Shown: positions 1 to 9,907 of the stretch, in pieces | Layout of the letters: each line of letters begins with the position of its first letter | Position numbering within the stretch: position 1 is the first letter of the stretch | Assembly: GCA_014825775.1 (NCBI GenBank) | Contig: MVAQ01000033.1 | Coordinates: forward strand, 1-64,000 | Reading direction: 5' to 3' | Length of the DNA stretch: 64,000 bases | From: Krasilnikovozyma curviuscula | Lineage: Eukaryota > Basidiomycota > Tremellomycetes > Cystofilobasidiales > Mrakiaceae | The notes under the pieces: generated by a model | Database searches by the model: none | Told to the model about the DNA's origin: nothing | What the model saw: only the letters and a program-made list of their open reading frames with translations | Program-made: the position numbers and the translations under genes

Positions 1-102
1 AAAAAAAGCCAAAAAAAAAAAAAAAAAAAAAAGACTGTTAAACCTTCTCAATATCCTTCAAAATGCTTCTTTGTCTCAAGAAGACGAATAAAGCGCAATT
101 AC

Positions 103-799
103 CTCGCGACCCCCAACAACAAATTTGCGCTCAATCTCAGACTTATTCCCTCTCTTGGGGTACTCTTGACCTTCTTACCCCCCTTAAAAATGCTCTTTCT
201 CTTTCTCTTGCGACCGTGCTCTTCACCATCACTGTCGTCGTCATCGTCAATGGTCTCATCTATCTCGTTGCGGGTGACAGTCAAATGAAGGGTTTCAGCG
301 GCGATGACGGTGCATGCTTCTGACACTGAGATGGTTGTAATTGATTTCTGAGAGATATGTTTATCCTATATGAAGAAAATGAGTAGAATGCGAGTGGTTG
401 GTGGACACACTTGGTTTGACCGTTGACCAAAAAGGAAAGGAAGACATACAGACGCTCCGACGGTCGCTGCCAACCTGGAGACGATTCATCAGAAAGATAA
501 TTTTCCTCATAAAATATTCCAATCCGGCTTACCAGACAATGCCAAACCTATGTGGAAGGTGGAGAATGAGGCAGGGATCGAATCAGCCCTAACGGGCCGC
601 AACCAAACAACTTTGATGGAAAGCTGACACTCACTTTCCTTTCCTACCCAAGCTTCCAAGAGCCTATCTCAGTTTATTTAAAAGTATCAAATGGTCAGTG
701 GAAGAACAAGAGGGGACCACAAAGGGAAAAAAGGGCAAGAGATGTTAACCTGACGGGAAGGGTGATCGCATAGCTTACCTCTGGAAAGAAAGACGACAT
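103..799 (-). CDS. REC8: REC8-type kleisin, N-terminal part (runs off left edge)
   Basis: Kleisin subunit of cohesin, probably the meiotic Rec8; the N-terminal domain binds the SMC3 neck. The first five exons can be chained in frame: 799-779, 663-635, 547-533, 474-450 and 347-103, all with GT...AG introns of 58-115 nt. The product starts MSSFFPE and contains GKFGIVWLAATVG, then SEACTVIA, an acidic/basic insert (IDDDDDSDGEEHGRKRKRK) and the diagnostic LRLSANLLLGVAR. The order WLAATxG, then xEAC, then LRLS/NLLxGVxR is that of Rec8/Rad21 N-terminal domains, and WLAATxG favours Rec8 over Rad21. The last donor is at 102-101, and the intron contains the long T tract (A run on the plus strand) at the window edge. 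The C-terminal winged helix and separase sites lie outside. Frame agreement across four introns makes the model strong; Rec8 versus Rad21 is inference. Confidence 0.75.
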
Positions 800-1121
800 G
801 CTATGTTGACCTGGAATAGATATAACAGGTTCTGTGAGAGATTACGATTCAGAGATTGTGAAAAAAATTTCGAGTGATTTTGGTTGGAGAGCAAAACAAG
901 CTGAGCATGCCTAACCTAGCTGTTTCGCAACGACGCTTGGACCGCCGTCGCAATATCGGGGAATGCGCGTCCTCTGGTTTGCATCGAAAGCCGTTCTACT
1001 TAATGAATCAAGGAAAACAAATTCTACGATATCAGATGTTACAATTTCAAGAAGATACGACGGAGGGAACTAATGCGCCAGCTCATTCGTGTTTGTTGTC
1101 CCGAAAGCTAAGAAGCTGTAT
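800..1121. other. intergenic, REC8 upstream region
   Basis: Gene-free stretch between the start of the kleisin gene and the end of the next minus-strand gene. It should hold the kleisin promoter. I see no clear TATA box or repeat. Confidence 0.5.
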
Positions 1122-2063
1122 CTAGTGCAGATCCTTATGAGAATGAGATGGTGATCTGAAGTGCTCAAAAGCAGACTTCAGAGAGGGAAGGGAGATCACT
1201 CTGTTCCTCCTTCGCATATGGGTCGGAAGCCTGAGAGCGGATAAAGCATGAGATACACGGCGCAAGTGGACAGAAATGGGAGGACTCACTGTGGGAGGGG
1301 TTTTCTCCCGGGAGAAGGAGGAGGTAGTGGGTTGAATGTTTTCTGTGGAACCACTGTGAGGGGTATAATCTGGCTAAAGCCCACAAAGTGCGATGGTGAA
1401 CTATGGATTTGTGACAGGTTTGAAAAAAGCTTGTTAAAAGGGAGCGCCTGACACACGACGCAAGTAGACTCACCGATCGTAGCAGAACTCGTATCCTTCA
1501 TCCGTCCCCAATACCCCACAGCTCCTGAACTTCTTCAACCTGGTCCGACTCCTGCTGAGCTCATCGGCCTGTCTGGACGGAGTCACAGTCGGTGAGAGGA
1601 GGTAAACCAGCTTAGCGCTCTCGAGAGCTGGAAGTCTGACTATCCTAGCATGCTCCACTGTCGATACCAAATTATCTTCTTCTCCAAGGTCTGACAGCAT
1701 CGAGCAAGAGAAGGAATTGGAAGGGCTGTGTTGTGAGTCCAGCGACGAGAAGGTACCGTCTTCTGTCGTCACCGCCTCGTCGTCTTCATCTTCCGACTCT
1801 GAGACCACAAAGTCAACATCATAAGGCCAAGAGTCCTGTCTTCCTTCAGTAGGCGTCAAGTCCCTGTAGTCTGAGATGATGGAGGCTGGGTAGTCGTACA
1901 CGGAGGAAGTGATGCGATGAGCTGGTTCTTCAGGTGGTGGAGAGTTGGTTTGCCTTGATGATGAGAGCGGAAACTTGTATGAAGAAAAATTTTCGGGCTC
2001 TATTTGAGTGGTAGTCGAGTGATAGTAAGGGGTTGTGATAGAGAGGTAGCACCTATTGGGCAT
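1122..2063 (-). CDS. hypothetical acidic/Ser-rich protein (3 exons)
   Basis: I do not recognise this gene. The proposed exons are 2063-1474, 1400-1290 and 1230-1122, joined by introns of 73 and 59 nt with GTGAGT donors and TAG/CAG acceptors, giving a continuous frame of 269 aa. The start is the ATG at 2063; the GTG directly upstream is not used. The protein has a Ser/Pro-rich N-terminal half, an acidic stretch (SESEDEDDEAVTTEDGT) near residue 90, and a short basic C-terminal tail. No signal peptide, transmembrane segment or known motif is visible. A shorter version ending at the stop just inside the second intron (about 1286) is also possible. The first exon is convincing by length and composition; the last two are supported only by splice signals and frame. 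Confidence 0.45.
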
Positions 2064-2554
2064 CACTTAGATAAGAGGTTTGGAAGAAGAGAGATTTCTA
2101 TCGCATTCAACCACCACCATACCTTTTTATTCTAACCGACCCTAGATGAAACCGAGCTAGAAGACTTGAATGACACAAGGTCATTCAAAATGAGGGCGCT
2201 CGACAGGAATGCGCTTTTTTTTTTTCCTGTCCCAGTTTGCGCTGAAGTGCTACTCCTGTTTGCGAATTCTATGGGGGACAACACTGGAGCGACAGAGAAT
2301 TTTAAAACTCAGCGAGAACCTTGGTGTACTCTTCAACTTGATTGGGGCGATATGGCCTTTGTTTACATCTTGTAATCTCTATATCATCATGGAGCGTCAG
2401 CGCCCGGTGTCTATGGATAGCCACTGCCGACCAATTCTCAATCGCCGCCGAAAAAAGCGTGTTGGAACTGTCCCTCACTCTACTCCATTTCCAACCTTAT
2501 AAAGCAGAGGAAAATCTTCGCCTTCAAACTTTCTTCTAGACAATCACGAAAACA
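2064..2554. other. divergent intergenic region
   Basis: Shared upstream region between the minus-strand hypothetical gene and the plus-strand oxidoreductase. It contains a T tract near 2217-2224 and a TATA-like element close to the oxidoreductase start, listed separately. Confidence 0.5.
2498..2503 (+). promoter_or_regulatory. TATA-box-like element (TATAAA)
   Basis: A TATAAA hexamer lies about 55 bases before the ATG of the MDR oxidoreductase gene. The position suits a short 5' leader. Function is inferred from sequence and position only. Confidence 0.4.
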
Positions 2555-3941
2555 ATGTCTTCTTTACCTACAAGCACCAAAGTATGGATCGTCAGTAACC
2601 CGCCAGCCGAAGAGATCCAAAAGGACACTTTCACCCTTGAGGAACGCCACCTTGAACCTCTGAAGGATGGTGAAGTCCTTGTCAAGCTTCTCTACCTCTC
2701 AAACGACCCAGCCCAGGTAATTTTTTTCAACGAGCGTCTGAAAGGGCTATTCAAATCATCGCTGGCGAACCGCTCTGACCTCTTTGTCCCTTCCAACAGA
2801 GAGGATGGATCCAGAAAGACATTCCAGCAGAACGTTTGTATATGAAACCAATCCGCAAGGGTGAGAAGATGGGCTCAGGAGGTCTTGTTGAGGTCATCGA
2901 CTCGAAATCATCCAAATGGGCCGTTGGACAGAAGGCCATGGCTAGTCCTGGCTGGACCGAGTTTGCTGTGTTGAAAGAAGATGCTTTGAGACCAGCTGTG
3001 TGAGTGCTTTCTGTTGATATCTACACCTACAGTTTGTTTAAGAATACTCAAGCCCGTATCGTTTTCTTATTCGCCGACGTGCAGATCCGTCCCAGGTTAC
3101 TCTGAGACGATCGCAATTTCATACTGTGGCATGACGTCCATCACAGCCTGGGTAGGACTCCACGATATTGGACACATCAACAAGGACTCGATCGTCTGCG
3201 TTTCTGGAGCGGCTGGCGCGACAGGCTCAATGGTCGTGCAGATCGCCAAGAAGCTCGTCGGGTGCAAAAAAGTTATTGGAATTGCTGGAGGAGCTAAAAA
3301 ATGTGATTGGTGAGTTCTAGTCGAATTAGTCTTTTTACCACAAATTTAGTCTAATCCATTAGTGTGGTATAGGGTCAAGTCGCTGGGCGCTGACGAGTGT
3401 ATCGACTACAAGTCTGATTTCTTCGACGCTGATCTCGCCAAAGCATGCAACGGAGAAGTCTCTATCTACTTCGATAACGTCGGTGGATCTATCTTGGATG
3501 CGATGTTGATGCAGATGGCACACTCTGGTACCATCGTTGCGTGCGGAAGTATCTCAAACTACAACGGAGGTGGGCACCTTACTTTCTCTTTTCTCTTGAA
3601 AATTCAGAATATTGATCAGGTATTCTCAACAGGTAACACTGTATTGAAAAACTGGTTCCAAGTCATTGCGATGGGACTAGGTATCAAAGGCTTCATAGTG
3701 TTTTGGTACCCAGACAGCGTCACCAAGGCGGTTGCCAAGGTAACTGAAGGCGTCAAGAGTGGGAAGATTATCGCTGAGGGAGGAGAAACGATCATTGAGT
3801 CGACGTTTGAGGAAATTCCTGAGACGTGGCAGCACCTCTTCACGGGTCGTAACCAAGGCGAGTTCTTCCTTCTCGTGTCGCTTTGTCCCATCCACTGACA
3901 CAATCTGGGACCTAGGCAAACTGATAACGAAGCTGAAGTAA
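2555..3941 (+). CDS. NADP-dependent zinc-less MDR oxidoreductase (alkenal/prostaglandin reductase-like)
   Basis: Medium-chain dehydrogenase/reductase without zinc, of the alkenal / leukotriene B4 12-hydroxydehydrogenase (PTGR1, plant DBR) type. This family reduces the C=C bond of reactive enals and enones with NADPH in the cytosol. Exons are 2555-2716, 2800-2999, 3085-3309, 3373-3569, 3633-3857 and 3916-3941, giving 344 aa, the usual family length. The N-terminal half holds LSNDPAQ and RGWIQ, followed by an SYCGMTSITAW segment. The Rossmann dinucleotide motif is SGAAGATGSMVVQIAK, followed by SLGADECIDYK and YFDNVGG. The last intron starts with GC (AAG|GCGAGT); splicing it restores the expected C-terminal ending NQGKLITKLK, whereas read-through ends at 3898 with an atypical tail. 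A TATA box lies just upstream. Substrate is not determinable here. Confidence 0.9.
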
Positions 3942-4684
3942 AAAGTATCTTATCCCTTCTTTCATAGACTATTATAGAGAAAAAATAAATGCGCAGTTGA
4001 TTCTTTAGAGACGATATCTTCTTCAAACCGAAAGATTCTCAACGTTAAAAACCTGAGTCTCTGAGGAAGATTCATCGATGCTGGCTGGGGATGCAGAGCG
4101 TCAGGAGACTGTCGTCTAACGCAAAGTCGACCTCGAGGCTTTGAATGCGTCGGAATTCTTCAGCGTAGAGAAGGAGTAACCAGAAACGATGTTGACAATC
4201 AAATTGTTTAGAGGAAACCCGTTTTTTCTATAGCCGACTCGGGCCATAATTAGTGACTGTTGCGCCAGCTGAAATATTAGGCGAAGAAGAGTGCTTGGCA
4301 CGCGATTGATTTTTATATGTTGGACGCCTACGATGATCTGCGAATGAAGGGCTTCCGTGTCATTACTTCGTCATGAGATTTAACATGGAGAGGGCAGGAG
4401 CTCACTGAGAGAAACGGAAGACCGACACGAGATGAACGATGTTTTGATTATGCAGTGAGGTACGAATCAGCCTTGCTGACGTGTTATCGTACCATATGAA
4501 GGGCATAAAGGCAGTTTGCCTTTTTTTTTCTTCTAGAAACAGAGACACATGATCTGAAACCAGTGCAACGGTAGAGATTTTGTACAGTTTTGTGCCCCTG
4601 TGTGACTTCGAAACGTCGCATCCCTCCTCGACGGCTGCGTCGCGGCCACCTCAATCCCTCTCCAAACCGTAGTTTGATATCAAC
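3942..4684. other. intergenic region
   Basis: Between the oxidoreductase stop and the next plus-strand start. No convincing coding segment or RNA gene was seen on either strand. It should hold the oxidoreductase 3' UTR and the next promoter. Confidence 0.45.
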
Positions 4685-5448
4685 ATGTTCTCCCAAAACG
4701 GACCTTCTGGTGAAGATTCCACCATTCTCCATCTAGCTGCAGCATTGGATCAAGCGGGTTACACTAGCTCATTCGTCGAAGGTCTCTTTCATCCTAGTTC
4801 CAACACTAGCAGCATCAGAACTCGACTCTCACCTCAGAAACCCTTACCAATTTCCCATAGATCTGCACAACAGTTAGTATCCTGTCCTATCAGTAAGCTA
4901 CCCAGGTTAGCTAAGAGAAGCTCTATGAAGTCGGGCTCTGAGAAGACTGTCAAAGATGAGAATAGGAGTGATGAAATTGAGTGGGACTTGATTAGCATGC
5001 AAGAAGTAGTCGAATGCAGGAAGATTGAAAATGATAGTAGTATTGATCTGGGGTCCCCCTTAGCTGGACGCTTGAAGATATCGTCGATTGGAGAAAGAGT
5101 ATCGATCAGAGGTGAGACCTCGCTTTATTTCCTTTTGACATGACCACTAGATCACACTATTAAGTTCTGTTCCCATAGATCGAAGCCCTCTCCGAGACCA
5201 AAACCAACGAAATCATCCGCATCCCTCCCTCCAGCCCCGTTCGCAGTGCGACAAGTCCAACCAACCTCCTGGCTCTCTTTCTCCCAAGCATCTATCACAA
5301 TCTTCATGGACACCAACCAAGTAGCCTTAGCAACCTCATCGAACTCTCCTGGAGAAACTTGGTGCATATCACCGGCAAAACCCCCTTGCACTCTCACATC
5401 GACAGCGTCATGTCAAACCAGAAACAGAGATCACATCCGCACACATAG
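4685..5448 (+). CDS. hypothetical protein, 3' end uncertain
   Basis: Unrecognised gene. Exon 1 starts at a well-placed ATG (context CAACATG). If the intron is taken as 5099-5178 (GTATCG...CATAG) the frame continues through a second exon with good codon usage to a TAG at 5446-5448, giving 227 aa. The stronger-looking donor at 5112 (GTGAGA) would put the second exon in another frame and stop it near 5320, so I prefer 5099. The N-terminal part reads like a folded segment (TILHLAAALDQAGYTSSFVE); the middle is Ser/Pro-rich. Open frames downstream to 5701 (for example one rich in Glu/Arg ending at 5701) could belong to further exons. No domain, signal peptide or transmembrane segment is recognised. 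Existence is likely; the exact 3' structure is unresolved. Confidence 0.4.
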
Positions 5449-6091
5449 CAGCTCGCTCTCGCTCGATCTCAGCAAGAACCTTCTGCCGCATCCGTATAAT
5501 AGCTGCACAACCTGGGCCACGAGCTACGAGCTGAGGATGGAGGACGTTTGGGAGAGCGCCAACGAGGTCAGCACCTTTGTTCGGGAGCGCAACGAGGTGG
5601 AGATAAGGCTGGATGAAAATGTTGAGGAAAATGGCTTCGAAAGGGTTCGGGAATGGAGTAGAGATCAATGGGAAATAAGGAGGAATGAGATGGTCTATTG
5701 AGCATCTTCTTGAGATGAAGGAGGTGTCGCAGGAGGTAGTTGAACAAATTAACCAGGAGAGTGGAAAGGAGTTTTGTTAAATATTGTTTTTGTCCGTCAA
5801 GTGTCCATCAGGTAGTTATCATTCGCTCTTCTCTTGTGTTTTTACACCTCAGAGTCTAAGGGTACTTTTGTAAGTCGTCGATTTTGAGAGGAAAGTGATC
5901 GTATTTATTCCAGAAACTAACATCTCCCTGCGCTCGTCTGTCTACCGCGCCCTTCTTAGCTTGTCATTATGTTATACATGCAGTACATGCATTTACGAGA
6001 GACACGGCCCGTATAAAATACAAGAGAGAAGATTGAGAAAGACTTGAAAAACTGGAAGAGAGGGGAGAAAATAGACCGCTGGCCTTTTCGC
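5449..6091. other. convergent intergenic region (possible extra coding 5500-5701)
   Basis: Lies between the tail of the plus-strand hypothetical gene and the end of CUL3. A frame rich in charged residues is open up to 5701 and may be an unresolved extension of the upstream gene. The remainder to 6091 looks like 3' UTR sequence of both genes. Confidence 0.35.
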
Positions 6092-9000
6092 TCATGCCTA
6101 CAAAAGAAACCTCATTAGTAAATAGATCTTCAAAGGCAAAGAGGAGAGAGCGGCGCACTAAGTAGTTGTAGGACCTCATATCGCCTGTCCCACGTTCAAG
6201 ATATTCTCGCTAAAGGATGACGAACGTTTTTGATTAAAACTCGAGCAAGCCACAAAAGGGAGAGAGACAGAGAGTTCTTTTACCTCTATTAAAGCTTCAA
6301 TTCTTTTCTTGATCATTGTCGGACTAGGCGCGAAACGGGATGCAAGTTGTTGGGCGACTTCGTTCATTAAGTTGGTGTGCGTCATGGTTTTCGAGTTCTT
6401 CATGATTCGAACAATACATGCCTGTCACAGTGAAACATTACATAAGGTTAGAAAAAGCAAAAGCGCCATGCAGATGAAAAATAAAAAATAACAAATACCT
6501 CGGTGATGTGTCTTCTCTCCTCCTCAACCCTCTCGACTGTCTCGTTCCTTTGTTCAACAGTCTCCACTTTATTTGCAACAGTTGCGATCTTGATTTTCCC
6601 AAGGTTGGCAGTGAATCCAGAGTTGAAGGTGAATGTATCTGATTGACTGATGTCTTTGGACTTAGGGGTTTTCGTCAATATTCGATATTTTCCACAAGCA
6701 AGAGATTGGAGTGTTCGAGCTAGTTCAGGGTCGGGGATGTTGGTTGTCGCAGAGATATCCTACAAGGAAGGTACGACGTTCAAACGGAGAAGCAGAAAGA
6801 GAAAGCAGATTGAAACTGACTTTAAAGCTGAGCTCTTCATCTTCGGCTAGCTCTTCGAACAGCAACAAGACCATCATTGCGAATGTCGAAACATTCAGCT
6901 CATGTGTCCTTGAATTGAACCTAACTTTGACATCTGCTGATCCCATATGATGTTGCCAAGTCAATCGCCTCCCAGAGTGTCGACTTAGGTAGAATTTCTC
7001 GAAAAGTGTACAAACTTTGGCGAGTTCTTGAGGAAGAACCGCCGTTGATTTTGGAATCACGCCTGGCCAGAAGGGTGCAGTGAGAACCAAAACAGAGAGT
7101 TCGGTTGAGGGGCGCTGCAAAACAAGTCAAAGATCAGGCTTTGGTAAAGTGAGTGACTTTTTGCAGGAGACGCACCTCGTCGTCCCTCATGTTTGAAACC
7201 TTCGTACGATATGCCGCCATCGTGTCTGTTGAAGTGACCATATCATTGAACATTCCGTCAAGTTTATGGGTGAACTGATATCCGCACTCTAACTAAAGAA
7301 GCGTAATTAAAGGTCAGCAGAAGGTACGCCATCAGGAATATGAGGTGACTTACTCGTAACTTCGCAACCATACCCTTTTCGGCATCATCCGACACACTCC
7401 TAGCACTGACTAACCTCTTCGCTAGATGGTTTTTGTAGTAGCGCTCAAAGACATCCTTGTCAGTGAGATACCTGAACAAAGTCATGGCTTTGTCCAATAC
7501 GATGTCAACTTCTTCCTCAGTTTTCTGCAGAAAGGGTTCATATCAGCGGAGGTTAATCCCAGCGGTGGGATGTCAGATACTCACTCCTTTGAGACCCTTT
7601 TTAAGATTCTCATCAATGAACAGTGAGATATATTCCGCCGCCTTCTTGTTTTCAGCAATGAAAGCCTCAAATGCCTGGCAATAGAGGGACTGAGCGCCAA
7701 GACAACCAGTGTGACGTGTTCAACAGCTCACCTCATTAATGCAACTCTCGACGCCAAGGTCATTCCCAAAAGCATCCTTCAAGATTCTGTCAAATTTGTC
7801 TTTCAAATCCAACGTCTCCTGAACCCATCGTAGTGCCGCGTTCAACGCAGCAACAGCACCACCACTCGAGCCAGCAACAGCTTTGGCCTTTCCCTTTCCT
7901 TTTTGATCAGCACCATCAGCTGCCAACGTCGTATCCTTCGACACTGCATCTTCTCTTTCCTGTATTGAGCCTTCTTCAGCTTCATTGATCTTCCTTCCTC
8001 GTGCGCAGATGTTGTCCTTGAGACTTCGTTTCAGCTCCTTAGGACCTAATGGAACTCGGTTGTAGATTCGATAAAGAAGGGCCAAGTCTTTCATTCGTTC
8101 GTCGTCGAGCATGGGAATTAGGCCTGAGCCTGGCTTGTTAATGATGGTCGGGAGGTGCGAGGCGATAAGTTTCTCGTCGACAATGGCGAGTATACCTGGC
8201 GAGGTTCTAGTTGAGAGATAGTGCTGAGTTCGAGATATTTCTTCGTTGATACGGCGGTCCACCTGAGCAAAAACAATATGCATCAGCAACCACATAAAGC
8301 ATTGAGCGAGAAAAAGACGACGGACTTTACGAAGGTAGGCCGCGGAATCAAGCTCCTCAACTAAAAAGTCTCCTTCATTTTGATAGAACTGGGCGCTAGT
8401 TGAGAAATAGAGTGGTTCAAAGTCGGATTCGTACACTGTTTGGCCAGCGCCGTCCTTGTCGCGTAGAGTGAGCAAAATGATGACTGCTTCACTGACGACA
8501 GATCTGTTAATTGTTTCACCGTCTCGTTCAAGTCTGATCTGATGGAGAAGAGTTGTAAGGAGCTGATCATGAATTTGATAGGTGCTGGAAGGGCTGAGGA
8601 GGGTGAGTCTGAATAACGTCAGGCCAGCTTCGTACATGAGAGGAACTCCAGCTGTTGGAGAATACACCAAATCCTAGAGGAAGCACTGGTCAGTAAAAAT
8701 AAGTCAAGGATATGGTTAGCAGCATGACCTACCATGTATTTAAGGAGACCTTTGAGTTTAGTCAAGATTGCAACTTGATCCGACCACACCTCCCATAGCG
8801 ATTTCAAGAATTCTTCACCTTCAGCACCCTGTTCGACGGAGGACATAGCATCTGTTCTACTAGTGCCTGAGCTTGACACCTGTAGACGAGGGAAGACTGG
8901 CACAATTTTCTGTAGAGCTTGGTCCAATAGGTGTTCCTTGATGAGAGACTTCACTCCATTATACAGAACATCCCCCTACAGCAACGAAATAAAACGAGCT

Positions 9001-9301
9001 CAACACATCATCCCAGAACAATGAAAATCTATCGTTGAGTCCAAATAGCTAACCTGTTTGGCAAGGACGAGATTATAAGCATATCTATAAGTCTCTTCGA
9101 AGCTGAGGCTCGCGGCGTTGCGGTTTTGGATTTCCTTGACTGCCTCTGCAACCTTTCCCCAGTAATCAGACTTTGATGATTGGGCAGTCTGATAGATAAA
9201 TGGAAAATCCTCAGATCAATGACCAACTCAGGGAAGCAAAAAAAAAGAAGAGCAAGCGAGCATACCTTGGGAGGAGGACGCTTGATTTTGGGCAAACACA
9301 T
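6092..9301 (-). CDS. CUL3: cullin-3 (CUL3), scaffold of BTB ubiquitin ligases
   Basis: Scaffold of cullin-RING E3 ubiquitin ligases: the N-terminal cullin repeats bind BTB adaptors and the C-terminal domain binds RBX1. Thirteen exons join in frame to 806 aa: 9301-9266, 9188-9054, 8975-8733, 8673-8326, 8262-7732, 7674-7585, 7524-7354, 7292-7176, 7114-6821, 6759-6499, 6421-6284, 6209-6159 and 6097-6092. Seen: the N-terminal KIKRPPPK and [20 protein letters not shown] (typical of CUL3), [34 protein letters not shown], the cullin-homology domain, and the neddylation site with acceptor lysine near residue 750 in ACIVRIMK. The C-terminus is [17 protein letters not shown] plus a final exon encoding only A-stop, restoring the universal YxYLA end. 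An internal linker near residues 310-375 is Lys/Gly/Ala-rich. Identity is very secure. Confidence 0.95.
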
Positions 9302-9907
9302 AGTCAGCAAAACGACCAACGTCAACTTCAGAGTGGGTCAAACTAACAATCTTTTTGGTGGGTGGCCTCCTGCTACCCAGACCAGCTGATTCAAAGGTGG
9401 AAACCACGTAGGGTCAGCAAACAAACAATAGAAATGATCTACAGTGCGAGCTGACGACGTGACTGAGAAACAGGAACTGAAGGGAAGAGAGCCTACAGGT
9501 AGACATGCTTGACTGCCCTGTCGTGATCTCTTGGATCAACTAAAACAGTTATTGACGAGAGAAAACCAGAGGCGTGGGTAGCATTCACCAAGCGGAGAAG
9601 CTGCTCTCGGACTTTCGACGATGCTCGCCAATTTTATTTTATTTTTGCATTTACTGGGTCGTTGTTTTAAAGACATAAACATGAAGGTACCAACAAAACA
9701 GTAGCACGAGTGAAAAACGCAAATTGATACAAACAAAAGAGAAAGACAAAAGGCAGAATCAGAAAATACAAGGTAGATGCCGCACCGTTAAGCGTCAGCT
9801 TTTTTGGGAGAGGAGGCGGGTGTGATGTTATATGTATACAATGCTGAAGTAGTAGATGGGATGAGATAAGAAAAGAGAGGAAAATGCATTAAATGTTCGT
9901 GGTTGAT
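9302..9907. other. intergenic region upstream of CUL3
   Basis: Holds the CUL3 promoter and the 3' UTR of the next minus-strand gene. T/A-rich segments occur at 9628-9650 and 9670-9760. No coding frame is convincing. Confidence 0.45.

Noticed and set aside
1..32. A-rich run at the left edge as a retro-element poly(A) tail or sequencing artefact
   Set aside because: On the minus strand it is the pyrimidine tract of the intron after the fifth kleisin exon; no element body or target duplication is visible.
1448..1473. 26-nt intron in the acidic hypothetical gene (1122-2063)
   Set aside because: Too short for a spliceosomal intron; the next acceptor at 1401 gives a 73-nt intron and keeps the frame.
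8263..8325. Continuous reading through the CUL3 segment [20 protein letters not shown]
   Set aside because: Hydrophobic insert foreign to cullins; removing it as a GTCCGT...CTCAG intron restores [12 protein letters not shown].
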